Of a stretch of 64,000 bases of DNA, positions 34,735 to 43,047 are shown piece after piece (position 1 is the first letter of the stretch; each line of letters opens with the position of its first letter). The stretch is taken from NCBI GenBank assembly GCA_963723765.1, contig CAVRSD010000004.1, forward strand, positions 246,520-310,519, in the 5' to 3' direction. This DNA comes from DATBAX01 sp963723765 (GTDB lineage: Bacteria; Acidobacteriota; Terriglobia; Terriglobales; Acidobacteriaceae). Under the pieces are notes generated by a model that had not been told where the DNA came from, made no database searches, and saw only the letters and a program-made list of their open reading frames with translations. The position numbers were made by a program, and so were the translations under genes.

Positions 34735-36192
34735 ATGCATATCGTTTTCGCCGCCTCGGAATGTGTCCCTTATTCGAAGACTGGCGGCCTCGCCGACGTT
34801 GTCGGCGCCCTTCCCAAGGCCCTCGCCGCCGCTGGACATCAGGTGAGCGTCTTTCTTCCTCTTTATCGCCAGACCAAACTCGCCGATCCGCAAACCGTAG
34901 TGCGCAGCATCACCATTCCCTTCGATGACCACTACCGTTTCTGCTCCATCATTAGCGGTGGCAATCAAGGCGGCGTCCGTTTCTACTTCGTGGAATATCC
35001 CGCGTACTTCGATCGTGAAGCCCTCTACGGCACCGCTGCCGGAGACTATCCCGACAACGCCGAACGCTTCGCGCTATTCTCCCGCGCCGTTCTCGAGGCT
35101 TCCAAAGTTCTTGGTGTTCCGCAAATTTTCCATTGTCACGATTGGCAAACCGCGCTCATCCCGGTTCTGCTGCACACGCAATATGCTTCGGATCCGGCAT
35201 TTCGTGACGTTGCCACGGTTTTCACCATTCACAACATGGGCTACCAGGGTCTTTTTTCACCGGACACTCTTCCGCTCCTCACTCTCCCCTGGGATTTGTT
35301 CACCATCTCAAAGATGGAATTTTTCGGACAGGTGAATTTCCTCAAAGGTGCGCTGGTCTATGCCGATTTCGTCACCACTGTGAGCCGCAAGTACGCTCAG
35401 GAAATTCAGACCACGGAATTTGGCTTCGGTCTCGACGGCGTCCTGCATGACCGCTCTTCGACTGTCGCCGGCATCCTGAACGGCGTCGACTACGACGAAT
35501 GGAGCCCGCAGGCCGACAAGTTCATCATCGCGAAATATTCTCCCGAAGATTTGACTGGCAAAGCGAAATGCAAACAAGACCTGCTGAACGCCTTCGGCAT
35601 GACCAACGCTGATCCCCGCCTGCCAATCATCGGCATGGTCTCGCGCTTTGCCTCGCAAAAAGGATTCGATCTCATTGCCCAAATCGTCGATCGCCTGGTC
35701 CGCGAAGAACTGATGATCATTGGCCTGGGCAGCGGCGACAAAAAATACGAAGAAATGTTTTTGCGTCTGAACAAACAGTATCCCAAAAAGATCGCGGTCA
35801 AAGTTGCTTACGACAACGCCCTCGCCCACAAAATTGAAGCTGGCTGTGACATGTTCCTCATGCCTTCACAATATGAGCCTTGTGGCTTGAACCAGATTTA
35901 CAGCCTGAAGTACGGCACCGTGCCCATCGTGCGCGCCACCGGCGGCCTCGACGACACCATCGACTCCTGGGACGCCCGTACCGGCAAAGGCACCGGCTTT
36001 AAGTTCTCCGAATATAGCGGCGAACTGCTGCTGCTCACCATCAAGCACGCCCTGCTGGCTTTCCGCGATCAAAATTCCTGGCAAATCCTCATGCGCAACG
36101 GCATGAAAAAAGATTTCTCCTGGGACGCCTCCGCCAAAGAGTACGGTCGCATCTACGAACGCGTGAAACAATTCCGATCCGTGGGAGTCTGA
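34735..36192 (+). CDS. glgA: Glycogen synthase (GT5)
   Basis: 485 residues from the ATG at 34735, set by GGAG eight bases upstream and by MHIVFAASE, the standard N-terminus. The enzyme extends alpha-1,4-glucan from ADP-glucose. KTGGLADVVGALP is the ADP-glucose binding loop, FHCHDWQTALIPV the conserved His region, and the C-terminal PSQYEPCGLNQIYSLKYGT with ATGGLDDT is the GT-B nucleotide site. No other glg gene is adjacent. Confidence 0.95.
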   Translation: MHIVFAASECVPYSKTGGLADVVGALPKALAAAGHQVSVFLPLYRQTKLADPQTVVRSITIPFDDHYRFCSIISGGNQGGVRFYFVEYPAYFDREALYGTAAGDYPDNAERFALFSRAVLEASKVLGVPQIFHCHDWQTALIPVLLHTQYASDPAFRDVATVFTIHNMGYQGLFSPDTLPLLTLPWDLFTISKMEFFGQVNFLKGALVYADFVTTVSRKYAQEIQTTEFGFGLDGVLHDRSSTVAGILNGVDYDEWSPQADKFIIAKYSPEDLTGKAKCKQDLLNAFGMTNADPRLPIIGMVSRFASQKGFDLIAQIVDRLVREELMIIGLGSGDKKYEEMFLRLNKQYPKKIAVKVAYDNALAHKIEAGCDMFLMPSQYEPCGLNQIYSLKYGTVPIVRATGGLDDTIDSWDARTGKGTGFKFSEYSGELLLLTIKHALLAFRDQNSWQILMRNGMKKDFSWDASAKEYGRIYERVKQFRSVGV

Positions 36193-36250
36193 ACCATCTC
36201 CTAACTAAAGTCATCCCGAAGACCCGGCGTGCGTCTTCTCAACCGAGGTT

Positions 36251-36288
36251 GCCCCGTCCTTCTCGCGTCCTTTGCGAGAGGGCGGGGC
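36251..36288. repeat. Hairpin repeat, family A copy 2
   Basis: GCCCCGTCCTTCTCGC, a short loop, then GCGAGAGGGCGGGGC, located between the convergent glgA and 36310 genes. It may also work as a terminator. Confidence 0.65.
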
Positions 36289-36309
36289 TTTGACCTTCCT
36301 CGAAAAGAC

Positions 36310-36882
36310 TCACGGCTTACCCAGCGCCCGCCGTGCCTTGGCATAATCTCCCGTACTGCTCCTCCAGTTGCTCGCCAACGTTCCAACCGACCAGCCCAGC
36401 GCGCCTAGAAAAAACCATTTGCTCCACGGAACGCCTAATCGCCAGGCCCAAAACATTCCCAGGGTTGGGACAACCGCGGAAGACGTCACTCCCGCCGACC
36501 ACATAATCGCTTTGGCCATGCGGCTGGCACTCTGCATGGAGGCTTTCTCAGTCTGCACCCCGAAAAATGGAAGATGTTCGAACACCCACCGCAGCCCACC
36601 CGGCCAGCCTTCCGGATTCCCGGTGCCGCCGATCGTATAAAAAGCAAAGCGAATGCCCAGCAACCGTCCCACAGCCCAGTGAGCGATGCCGTGGCAATAA
36701 AAATATAGGAGCACCCATCCCAGGGCCATGGCAAGGACAGCCGCCGCGGTTGACCCCGCCGATCCTGCTGCTGCAATGGCAAGATATGCGGCGACAAGGC
36801 CGCTGATCTGCATCCCATTCCCGGCCATGATCGAAAGCCGGCCAAAGACTTTGCGTCGCGGAAATAATTGTGAGCTATTCAC
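36310..36882 (-). CDS. Membrane protein of unknown function
   Basis: 190 residues with about four hydrophobic helices. The second helix carries YFYCHGIAHWAVG, where paired His residues near the membrane recall metal-dependent membrane enzymes, but no full HExxH is present. GGTGNPEGWPGGLRW is a loop. The convergent neighbour is glgA. I do not recognise the family. Confidence 0.7.
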   Translation of the reverse strand: MNSSQLFPRRKVFGRLSIMAGNGMQISGLVAAYLAIAAAGSAGSTAAAVLAMALGWVLLYFYCHGIAHWAVGRLLGIRFAFYTIGGTGNPEGWPGGLRWVFEHLPFFGVQTEKASMQSASRMAKAIMWSAGVTSSAVVPTLGMFWAWRLGVPWSKWFFLGALGWSVGTLASNWRSSTGDYAKARRALGKP

Positions 36883-37034
36883 GTTCGCCGATCTGAGCCA
36901 CGATCAATCCTCGCGTCGAATTATAGTCAGGAGGAAGGCCAACCTGGAAAGAGCAGATAACCCCTCTTCACCCGGATGCAAAGTAGTTTAAACTGGCTGG
37001 TATCAGAAGCGATGTGTCGGGGAGAGAAGCCGTC

Positions 37035-37481
37035 ATGCGAGTTATTGCAATATCCCAACAAGAATGCGGTGATCTGTTGAAACGCGTCTCTATCGGAAGG
37101 CTGGCGTGTTCGTTGGACGGCCAACCGTATATCGTGCCGGTTGCCTTTTCGTATGAGCCTGATTGCATCTACGTCTTTTCGACGCTTGGGAAAAAGATTG
37201 AGTGGATGCGGCAGAATCCAAAAGTTTGTCTGCAAGTGGATGAAATCGGAAACCGGTCGAACTGGATGAGCGTAGTCGTGACCGGAACCTACCTCGAACT
37301 GCCTGAGCCGCAATACGCCGCTCAGCGGGAACATGCAATGGAACAACTCGCGCAGTATTCTCTATGGTGGCAGACCCCTTTGGCGCAAAGACGTGAACAA
37401 ACCGACGATCTGTCGATTGTGCCTGTGTTCTTTCGTGTCGATATTGCATCGATGAGCGGTCTGGGGACGGTGCCCGAGTAA
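37035..37481 (+). CDS. Pyridoxamine 5'-phosphate oxidase-like FMN-binding protein
   Basis: 148 residues from the ATG at 37035. The split-barrel FMN-binding fold is suggested by RVSIGRLACSLDGQPYIVPV, VFSTLGKKIEWMRQNPKVCL and WMSVVVTGTYLEL. Similar stand-alone proteins include nitroimidazole-resistance (NimA-type) and heme-related reductases. It sits alone, upstream of dinB, with no operon link. Substrate unknown. Confidence 0.8.
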   Translation: MRVIAISQQECGDLLKRVSIGRLACSLDGQPYIVPVAFSYEPDCIYVFSTLGKKIEWMRQNPKVCLQVDEIGNRSNWMSVVVTGTYLELPEPQYAAQREHAMEQLAQYSLWWQTPLAQRREQTDDLSIVPVFFRVDIASMSGLGTVPE

Positions 37482-37571
37482 GGAAGCTGCGATTACGTTA
37501 TTTTCATGGTTATAGCTTAAAGATATTCGTGACTCCGCAGGTTGATACAATCCTGACCAGCTGGTTACCGC

Positions 37572-38821
37572 ATGTCTTCGCTCCTCAAAACCATCTTCCA
37601 CGTCGACATGGACGCCTTCTTCGTCTCCGTGGAAGAGCTGTTTGATCCTTCTCTAAAAGGTAAACCGGTCGTGGTGGGCGGGCAGCGCGGGGAACGCGGC
37701 GTGGTCTCGGCGGCATCGTATGAAGCCCGCAAGTTCGGTGTGCACTCGGCCATGCCGCTGCGCACGGCCGCGAAACTTTGTCCCGCAGGCCATTTTTGTC
37801 AACGGACATCCCGACCGCTATCGTGAGTGCTCAGAGAAAGTTCATCACGTCTTGTGTTCGTTCTCGCCGCTGGTGGAGATGGCTTCGATCGACGAAGCCT
37901 ACCTCGACATGACGGGCACGGAACGCCTGCATGGGCCTGCCCTGCGCGCTGCCCACAATCTGCATAAGAAAATGAAATCCGAGACACAACTGAATTGTTC
38001 CATTGGGATTGGCAGCTCGCGTCTCATCGCCAAAGTTTCCTCGGCCAAAGCCAAGCCGCATGGCGTGCTCTGGGTCATCCCCGGGCAGGAGGCAAAGTTT
38101 CTCGCCCCGCTCGATGTGCGCGACATCCCCGGCGTGGGCAAGGTCACCGAACAGAACCTGCATGCGCTTAGGGATCAATCGGGTCGGAGACCTCGCCCGC
38201 TTCGACGAAGCTTTTCTTGCCGAACATTTTGGCAAGTGGGGATTGGCGCTGGCGGGCAAGGCGCGTGGCGAGGACGCGGGCGGCTGGTTCGATACGGAAG
38301 TCGGCGAAGAGGTCGGACCCAAATCCATCAGCCACGAACACACTTACAACGAGGACACCGCCGACCTTGAGCAGCTTGAGTCCACGTTGATGCGTCTCTC
38401 CGAGATGGTGGGGCGGCGCCTGCGGGAAGGCGGACTGCATGCTCGCACCCTCCAACTCAAACTACGCTACAAAGATTTCTCCACCATCACACGCGCGCAC
38501 TCGTTGGCTGTACCCACGCAGCTCGACACGGAAATCTTCGAGCAGGTGCGCGCGTTGTTCCGCAAGAACTGGCGCAAGGGACAGCCGGTGCGCTTGCTGG
38601 GCGTGCACACGTCGTCGTTCGAAGGGCAGGCGGAGCAAGGAGACTTGCTCGAAGATGACCGGCGCAAGCGATGGGAGCAGGCGATGTCCGCGGCGGACAA
38701 GTTGCGGGACAAGTTTGGCGAGTCGAGTGTGTCCCTGGCGACGGGAATGAAGGGCGGCTTCCGCGAACGCGTCCAGGAGAACCCGGCGGCGCTGCCAGGC
38801 AAGGGGAAGGCCCAAGGGTAG
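37572..38821 (+). CDS. dinB: DNA polymerase IV (Y family, two frameshifts)
   Basis: About 415 residues when two extra bases are ignored. It copies past DNA lesions. IFHVDMDAFFVSVE and ASIDEAYLDMTGTE hold the metal-binding acids; YEARKFGVHSAMPL is the fingers region; DIPGVGKVTEQNLHAL and LGINRVGDLARF are the helix-hairpin-helix thumb; the little-finger domain follows to the end. The first break is in CCC at 37782-37784 (CPQAIFVNGHPDRY resumes in the next frame), the second near 38168. Because all motifs are intact, I treat the breaks as sequence errors. Confidence 0.85.
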
Positions 38822-38838
38822 CTGGCAAAATGGAGATG

Positions 38839-38892
38839 TGTTCCCCGGGGAACATAACTGCGTTTTGCACAAATGTTCCCCGGGGAACATTT
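38839..38892. promoter_or_regulatory. Pair of 16-bp palindromes, possible ParB/Noc- or repressor-binding sites
   Basis: TGTTCCCCGGGGAACA occurs at 38839-38854 and again at 38874-38889; the second is extended to a 22-bp palindrome (38871-38892). Centre-to-centre spacing is 35 bases. The half-site TGTTnC and CG centre resemble parS (TGTTTCACGTGAAACA) and the CCCGGG core resembles the Noc site. No regulator gene is adjacent, so the ligand is unknown. Confidence 0.55.
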
Positions 38893-39182
38893 TGTACAGG
38901 CGGGATTGTACATACATAACGCGGGAAGTGACGTAAGGTGTTGGAGTTAGGTGAAATTCCCGTTTTGGGAATGGTACTACTGCGCTTCCGGCGTTTGTGG
39001 TTCCCACGTCTCGCAAAGGCGGAGAGACCCTTCGACTCAGCTCAGGAAGAGCTGCGCTTTGGCGCCGCGTGGTTGTCCTCTTCGCTCGACGCGGCCCTGG
39101 AAGGGCCTCTCTTCCACGGTGGTTCCGGCAATTCTGGTTTGGTCGCATTCACCCAAAGAACTCACTGCAGGCGTCTGTGGTT

Positions 39183-39222
39183 TCCCACCCTATCGCAAAG
39201 TGCGCGATAGGATGGGGCACCC
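39183..39222. repeat. Hairpin repeat, family A copy 3
   Basis: TCCCACCCTATCGC, loop, GCGATAGGATGGGGCA. A degraded relative lies at 39000-39028. The gap 38893-39387 holds repeats and no gene I can support. Confidence 0.6.
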
Positions 39223-39245
39223 TTCATGTGATGGCGCAAGCGAGA

Positions 39246-39385
39246 AGCGGATTCCTCTGACCTGGCGGTCTTCGGAATGACAAGGTGGATGGGGTCGGGG
39301 TGCTGCTTGAGTTGTTGAGCTTTACTCGACTTGGACAGCCCCTTCGGCTTCGCTCAGGGCAAGCTACGACGGCTGTCCCTACGGC
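39246..39385. repeat. Composite repeat B+E, copy 1
   Basis: GATTCCTCTGACC...GGTCTTCGGAATGACAAGG, then CTGCTTGAGTTGTTGAGC and a degraded GGACAGCC...GGCTGTCC hairpin. It is collinear with the unit at 39739-39853, in the same orientation. Confidence 0.7.
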
Positions 39386-39387
39386 TG

Positions 39388-39612
39388 CTAATCGGGTTTG
39401 TTTTTCAGTTCCATCTTGAAGGGCTTTTTTACGAGCTGGACAGTTTCCTCTCCCGGCGCTGCTCCGGAAGATTCGACGTAGGGAATCCGGCACTCGGATT
39501 GAGCCAATTCAACGTGGGCATCCGGTTCATGGCTTTGCTCGGACGTTTGACCGCAGGTGGTGCAGAACCATTGCTTGGTATTGAAATTCCATACGATCTT
39601 TGAGTGCTTCAT
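39388..39612 (-). CDS. Small zinc-ribbon-like protein
   Basis: 74 residues from the ATG at 39612. The N-terminus MKHSKIVWNFNTKQWFCTTC contains one CxxC pair, followed by GQTSEQSHEPDAHVELAQ with His residues and a lone Cys (QSECRIPYVE), which could complete a metal site. The C-terminus is basic. It lies between two copies of a composite repeat in direct orientation. No clear ribosome-binding site. Unknown function; moderate support because composition is protein-like. Confidence 0.5.
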   Translation of the reverse strand: MKHSKIVWNFNTKQWFCTTCGQTSEQSHEPDAHVELAQSECRIPYVESSGAAPGEETVQLVKKPFKMELKNKPD

Positions 39613-39738
39613 AGTTATCAGGTGAGACAGGCGGCCGTGCAAGCACAATAGGATGACATAAACAGTCTGTTATAGATGTTCGATACCGGACAATCAGTTG
39701 GCTGGTGCGGTGTGCGAGTGGTGTTCCTCCGTAAGCTG

Positions 39739-39853
39739 GAAGCAGATTCCTCTGACCTGCGGTCTTCGGAATGACAAGGTGGAGGGGGAGTGGCGCTGCT
39801 TGAGTTGTCGAGCCTCGCTCGACCTGGACAGCCGAGGCGGCTGTCCCTAGGTG
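39739..39853. repeat. Composite repeat B+E, copy 2
   Basis: Same order as copy 1. The E part (39817-39849) is 33 bases identical, in reverse, to the repeat inside the cstA partner gene. The remainder of the gap 39613-39947 shows nothing else. Confidence 0.75.
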
Positions 39854-39947
39854 GGTTTGTGGTCGTCCCAAGAACGAAGGCTGGAATCCGGAATTGCTTC
39901 CGGTTTCCAGCCTCGTTTTACTTCGACTTGTGGTTTGGCGGTTTCTG

Positions 39948-41804
39948 TTAGTTGCTGGGTGCGGCAGCGGGTGCAGCGCTCGGGTCTGTGGTCGCGGGAG
40001 CTGCTGTGTTGGCTGCTGCGGTGTTGTTGTCGGGTGTCGTGCCGCTGGTATAGCGGGCAAGACGTGGGAAGAACGGAGTCACTTCAAACGGCATTTTGTC
40101 GCGTACGGAAGTGATGGCTACCGGTGCGCCCTTGACGAGCTCGACGTGGTCGTCCCAGGCATTCAGCTTCACGCGTCCGCCCAGAGGCAGCGCCGCGATC
40201 TGATCCAGCTTGGTGTCGTCCAAGGCCGGGCCAGTTTGCATGATCGCCGGCATACGGGTGACGGTTCCTTTCGCGTCGGTAAAGTTGTTTCCCAGGTGAG
40301 CGGTCAGCAGAGCGGAAAGCTCAGGCGAACGCGCGGAGAGTTGCTTCATGTACAACGAAGCCACATCGAGCTTCTGAGCGTAAGGCGAATTCTTCAGGAG
40401 CTCCATGGCTTTTGCGTCGGCCGCAGTTTCTTCGTCGGGGTTGTGGCGGAATCCAAAGTTGTTGTAGGTGGATTCATCCGAGAAGAGCATGCGATCGTTG
40501 AAGGCAAACTTGCTGCCCAGGTTGTGTCCCAGAACGATGTGCGCCAGTTCATGGGAAAGAACCATGGCCAGGCTGGCTTCGTCGGGAAGAGTGTCGATGA
40601 GACCGCGGCTGACGACGATCACATTGCCCACGCTGAATGTTTCCAGCGGGGAAGTGAGCATGACGCGGGCGCGAACGGGACGGGGCAGATCAATGTTGTT
40701 GGTAACTTCCAGGTTGTTGATGACGGTCTGAAGAACTTTGTCGACTTCGCCTTCGGGAGCAATCAGGCCAGAGGCTTGCAACCGCTCCATAACGTTGTCT
40801 TCAGCTTGCTGCTGCCATTCACGCTGGGCTTGTAACGGAGAAGCGTCTTCGGCGGCGGCACTTTCGTCTTTCACGGCGTCAACGCGAATGGACGACAGTT
40901 CGTCGGCTTTCGCTTCTTTCTTCAGATCGTAACCCCAGATGCGGCTCTGCGCTTTGAACGCCATTTTGTCCTTGGCGCCGTAGCTGAAGTCGCCTTCTTC
41001 ACTGTAGATGTAGGCGGGAACCCAGTAACCCGGAATCAGGTTCAGGCGCCAGCTATCCATGTGGAAGAAGTAAGCGTTCTTGGGACGAGGAGCGTAGGTA
41101 CCATTCAAACGCACAATGTTGTAGTCCTGGTCTTCGACCCATACGCGTCCGAGGAAGCGGCCTTTGCCGGCATCTTTCTTGGGAGTGATGTCGAATACCA
41201 GGCAGCGGATGTCGCCGAGAAATTCGCGGCGAACGTACTTGAAGTCGTAGTGCTGGCGGTCGAAGTCCTGACGGTCAGCGAAGATCATCCAGGAAAAGCC
41301 CATGGGCTCGTATTGAAAGCGGAAGAGCTTAGTGACGCCGCCCATCAAATTCTTCTGGAAGCTTTCGTCCTTGGAGAGATAGTCGCGGCGATCGATGCTC
41401 TCGCCGAGGTCCATGCGGCCGAGGAAGTAATGGTCTCCACTGGGCACGGCGCCGAGTTTCTGGTCGGGCTTCAGATTCTGCAGATAGGTTTCGACCAGGG
41501 GGGTGCGGGTCTTCAGCATTTCCATCAAAGCATGCTCGCGCGCAATGGCGCGGTTGACCACGTCGTCCATGGTGGCGGCAGGGCCGGTGGGTTGCGCCGG
41601 CGGAGCGGCCTGAGTCTGTGCCGGAGCACTGGGCGTGACCACGGTCGGCGCCGAGGTCGTCGGCGTGGAATTCGTGCTCGCGGGTTGGGACGCAGCCGGC
41701 TGTGCCGGTGTTGGAACGGACGCCGAGGGGTCCGCCGCCTGTTGTGCCACCGCGCTCAACGCGATCGCCAGAAATCCAGTCAGTACAAATTTCGAAGTGC
41801 TCAT
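39948..41804 (-). CDS. M48 family metalloprotease, secreted
   Basis: 618 residues. A signal peptide (VLTGFLAIALSAVAQQ) is followed by a Pro/Thr/Ala-rich linker to about residue 75, a beta-rich domain of about 200 residues, then the peptidase. MVLSHELAHIVLGHNLG gives the zinc motif HExxH and PDEETAADAKAMELL supplies the third ligand (ExxAD). Family members act in envelope protein quality control (BepA-like) . The N-terminal domain (WMIFADRQDFDRQHYDF) is typical of acidobacterial proteins with no known role. It is downstream of a TonB-like gene on the same strand. Confidence 0.85.
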   Translation of the reverse strand: MSTSKFVLTGFLAIALSAVAQQAADPSASVPTPAQPAASQPASTNSTPTTSAPTVVTPSAPAQTQAAPPAQPTGPAATMDDVVNRAIAREHALMEMLKTRTPLVETYLQNLKPDQKLGAVPSGDHYFLGRMDLGESIDRRDYLSKDESFQKNLMGGVTKLFRFQYEPMGFSWMIFADRQDFDRQHYDFKYVRREFLGDIRCLVFDITPKKDAGKGRFLGRVWVEDQDYNIVRLNGTYAPRPKNAYFFHMDSWRLNLIPGYWVPAYIYSEEGDFSYGAKDKMAFKAQSRIWGYDLKKEAKADELSSIRVDAVKDESAAAEDASPLQAQREWQQQAEDNVMERLQASGLIAPEGEVDKVLQTVINNLEVTNNIDLPRPVRARVMLTSPLETFSVGNVIVVSRGLIDTLPDEASLAMVLSHELAHIVLGHNLGSKFAFNDRMLFSDESTYNNFGFRHNPDEETAADAKAMELLKNSPYAQKLDVASLYMKQLSARSPELSALLTAHLGNNFTDAKGTVTRMPAIMQTGPALDDTKLDQIAALPLGGRVKLNAWDDHVELVKGAPVAITSVRDKMPFEVTPFFPRLARYTSGTTPDNNTAAANTAAPATTDPSAAPAAAPSN

Positions 41805-41867
41805 GCTTCTCGTCCTCTCTATTCTTGCTACCGATCTCTTACCGCCGAAGTCTTACGATCCCCTGTC

Positions 41868-42878
41868 TTACGACGCCAACTGAAACACTACGTGTACGAC
41901 GGCCGTGGAATCCACGGCAGAACCATTGCGTAAAGCGGGCTTGAACTTGATTTTGTTGGCGGCGGCGACAGCAGCTTCATCCAGGCCGTGACCCAGTCCG
42001 CGCACTACTTTATTCACCTGCAATTGCCCATTCGCGCCAAACATCACTTCCAACAGAACTTCGCCTTGCAGTTGCAGCTGGCGGGCTTCCGACGTATACG
42101 CCGGATTCGGTTTGTAAACGATTTGAACGGGTGTGGTGGCCGGGCCGGTGTCCGATAAATGCTGGCTGGCCTGCGCGACTTGCTGTCCGCCAAAGCCACC
42201 TACCTGAGCGGTGCCTTGTCCATTTTTGTGTCCATCGCCCTGGGCGATGCCATTGCCAAAACCGGTGCTGGCGACGGTGCCCTTGAGTCCTTTGGCGCCG
42301 CCGGTTCCATTGCCCTGGCCCTGACCTTGCGGCAAATCAAACGATCCCAGGCTCGCGGTCTGCAGGTGGGCATTGTCTTTGCCTTGTCCTTTCAAACCAT
42401 CGGGAGCGCCGAAGCCGCCGGTCTGCACTTTCTGTACGGGTGCAACTAATGTTGCGGGAGCTGAGCTGCCGAATTGGCCGGTTTGCACAATCTGCTTCGG
42501 AATGGCTACGACCGGAACGATGACGGGCGCATTAAATTTGGCTTCCAGTTTGGGAGCTTCGACATTTTCCGGCTTCTTGAGACGAACCCGGATATCTTTC
42601 GGAACCACTAATTTCGGCGCCATGATTACTGCCGGTAAAACCTTGGCGATTACCGGGCGCGGGGCCTTTTTAACTTTTACCGGTTTCGGCGCAGCTGTCG
42701 ATTTGGCGATGAGTTCGGTGGCAATGTAATGCTGCGTCAATTGCAATTTTTGCGGGAACAGCAATCCGACCGACAAGAGGCAAAGGACGGCAAAAGCCAC
42801 GAAACCATAGCTGGTGGCGAGGGTGCGCCAGTCCATCTTTCGTTCGGGTAGCAGGCCGAGATGAAAACTATCAGGCAT
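41868..42878 (-). CDS. TonB-like energy transducer protein
   Basis: 336 residues. An N-terminal membrane helix (GFVAFAVLCLLSVGLLFP, about residues 25-42) is followed by a Lys/Pro/Val-rich periplasmic region with repeated short units (VQTGQFG, VQTGGFG, LQTASLG, VASTGFG, AQVGGFG), and a C-terminal TonB domain (PNPAYTSEARQLQLQGEV, VRGLGHGLDEAAVAA). It would pass proton-motive energy to outer-membrane transporters. No ExbB/ExbD genes are adjacent. Its gene precedes that of the M48 protease by 63 bases and may share a transcript. Confidence 0.85.
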   Translation of the reverse strand: MPDSFHLGLLPERKMDWRTLATSYGFVAFAVLCLLSVGLLFPQKLQLTQHYIATELIAKSTAAPKPVKVKKAPRPVIAKVLPAVIMAPKLVVPKDIRVRLKKPENVEAPKLEAKFNAPVIVPVVAIPKQIVQTGQFGSSAPATLVAPVQKVQTGGFGAPDGLKGQGKDNAHLQTASLGSFDLPQGQGQGNGTGGAKGLKGTVASTGFGNGIAQGDGHKNGQGTAQVGGFGGQQVAQASQHLSDTGPATTPVQIVYKPNPAYTSEARQLQLQGEVLLEVMFGANGQLQVNKVVRGLGHGLDEAAVAAANKIKFKPALRNGSAVDSTAVVHVVFQLAS

Positions 42879-43047
42879 AACAGTTCAATAATTCCTAAGG
42901 AGTTCCAAGGTGGGGGGGCGAATGCCTTGGTTAAGTTTCTAAGCTACGAGAGATTGGCCAATGGGTAAATGTGTCTGCGGCCCTTGTACTTAGGTAACCG
43001 GATGTTTCCCGAAAGCGGGATTGGCCCAGAAATGGATAAAGATCTTT

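Noticed and set aside
37572..38821. Programmed frameshifting in dinB
   Set aside because: Two +1 slips with no slippery-site or stimulatory structure, in a window where eight other genes show the same type of slip, fit sequence error better.
38839..38892. Firm call of parS
   Set aside because: Core bases differ from consensus and there is no parAB nearby, so only a similarity is reported.
39527..40060. Minus-strand ORF containing HLGTAASAVQVERGST
   Set aside because: It is the translation of the family E repeat through an intergenic gap, not a gene, though it helped identify the repeat inside the cstA partner.
39894..41933. Plus-strand ORFs of about 300 codons opposite the M48 and TonB genes
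   Set aside because: Both are antisense to well-supported genes and their translations are rich in Gly, Val and Arg with no family pattern.
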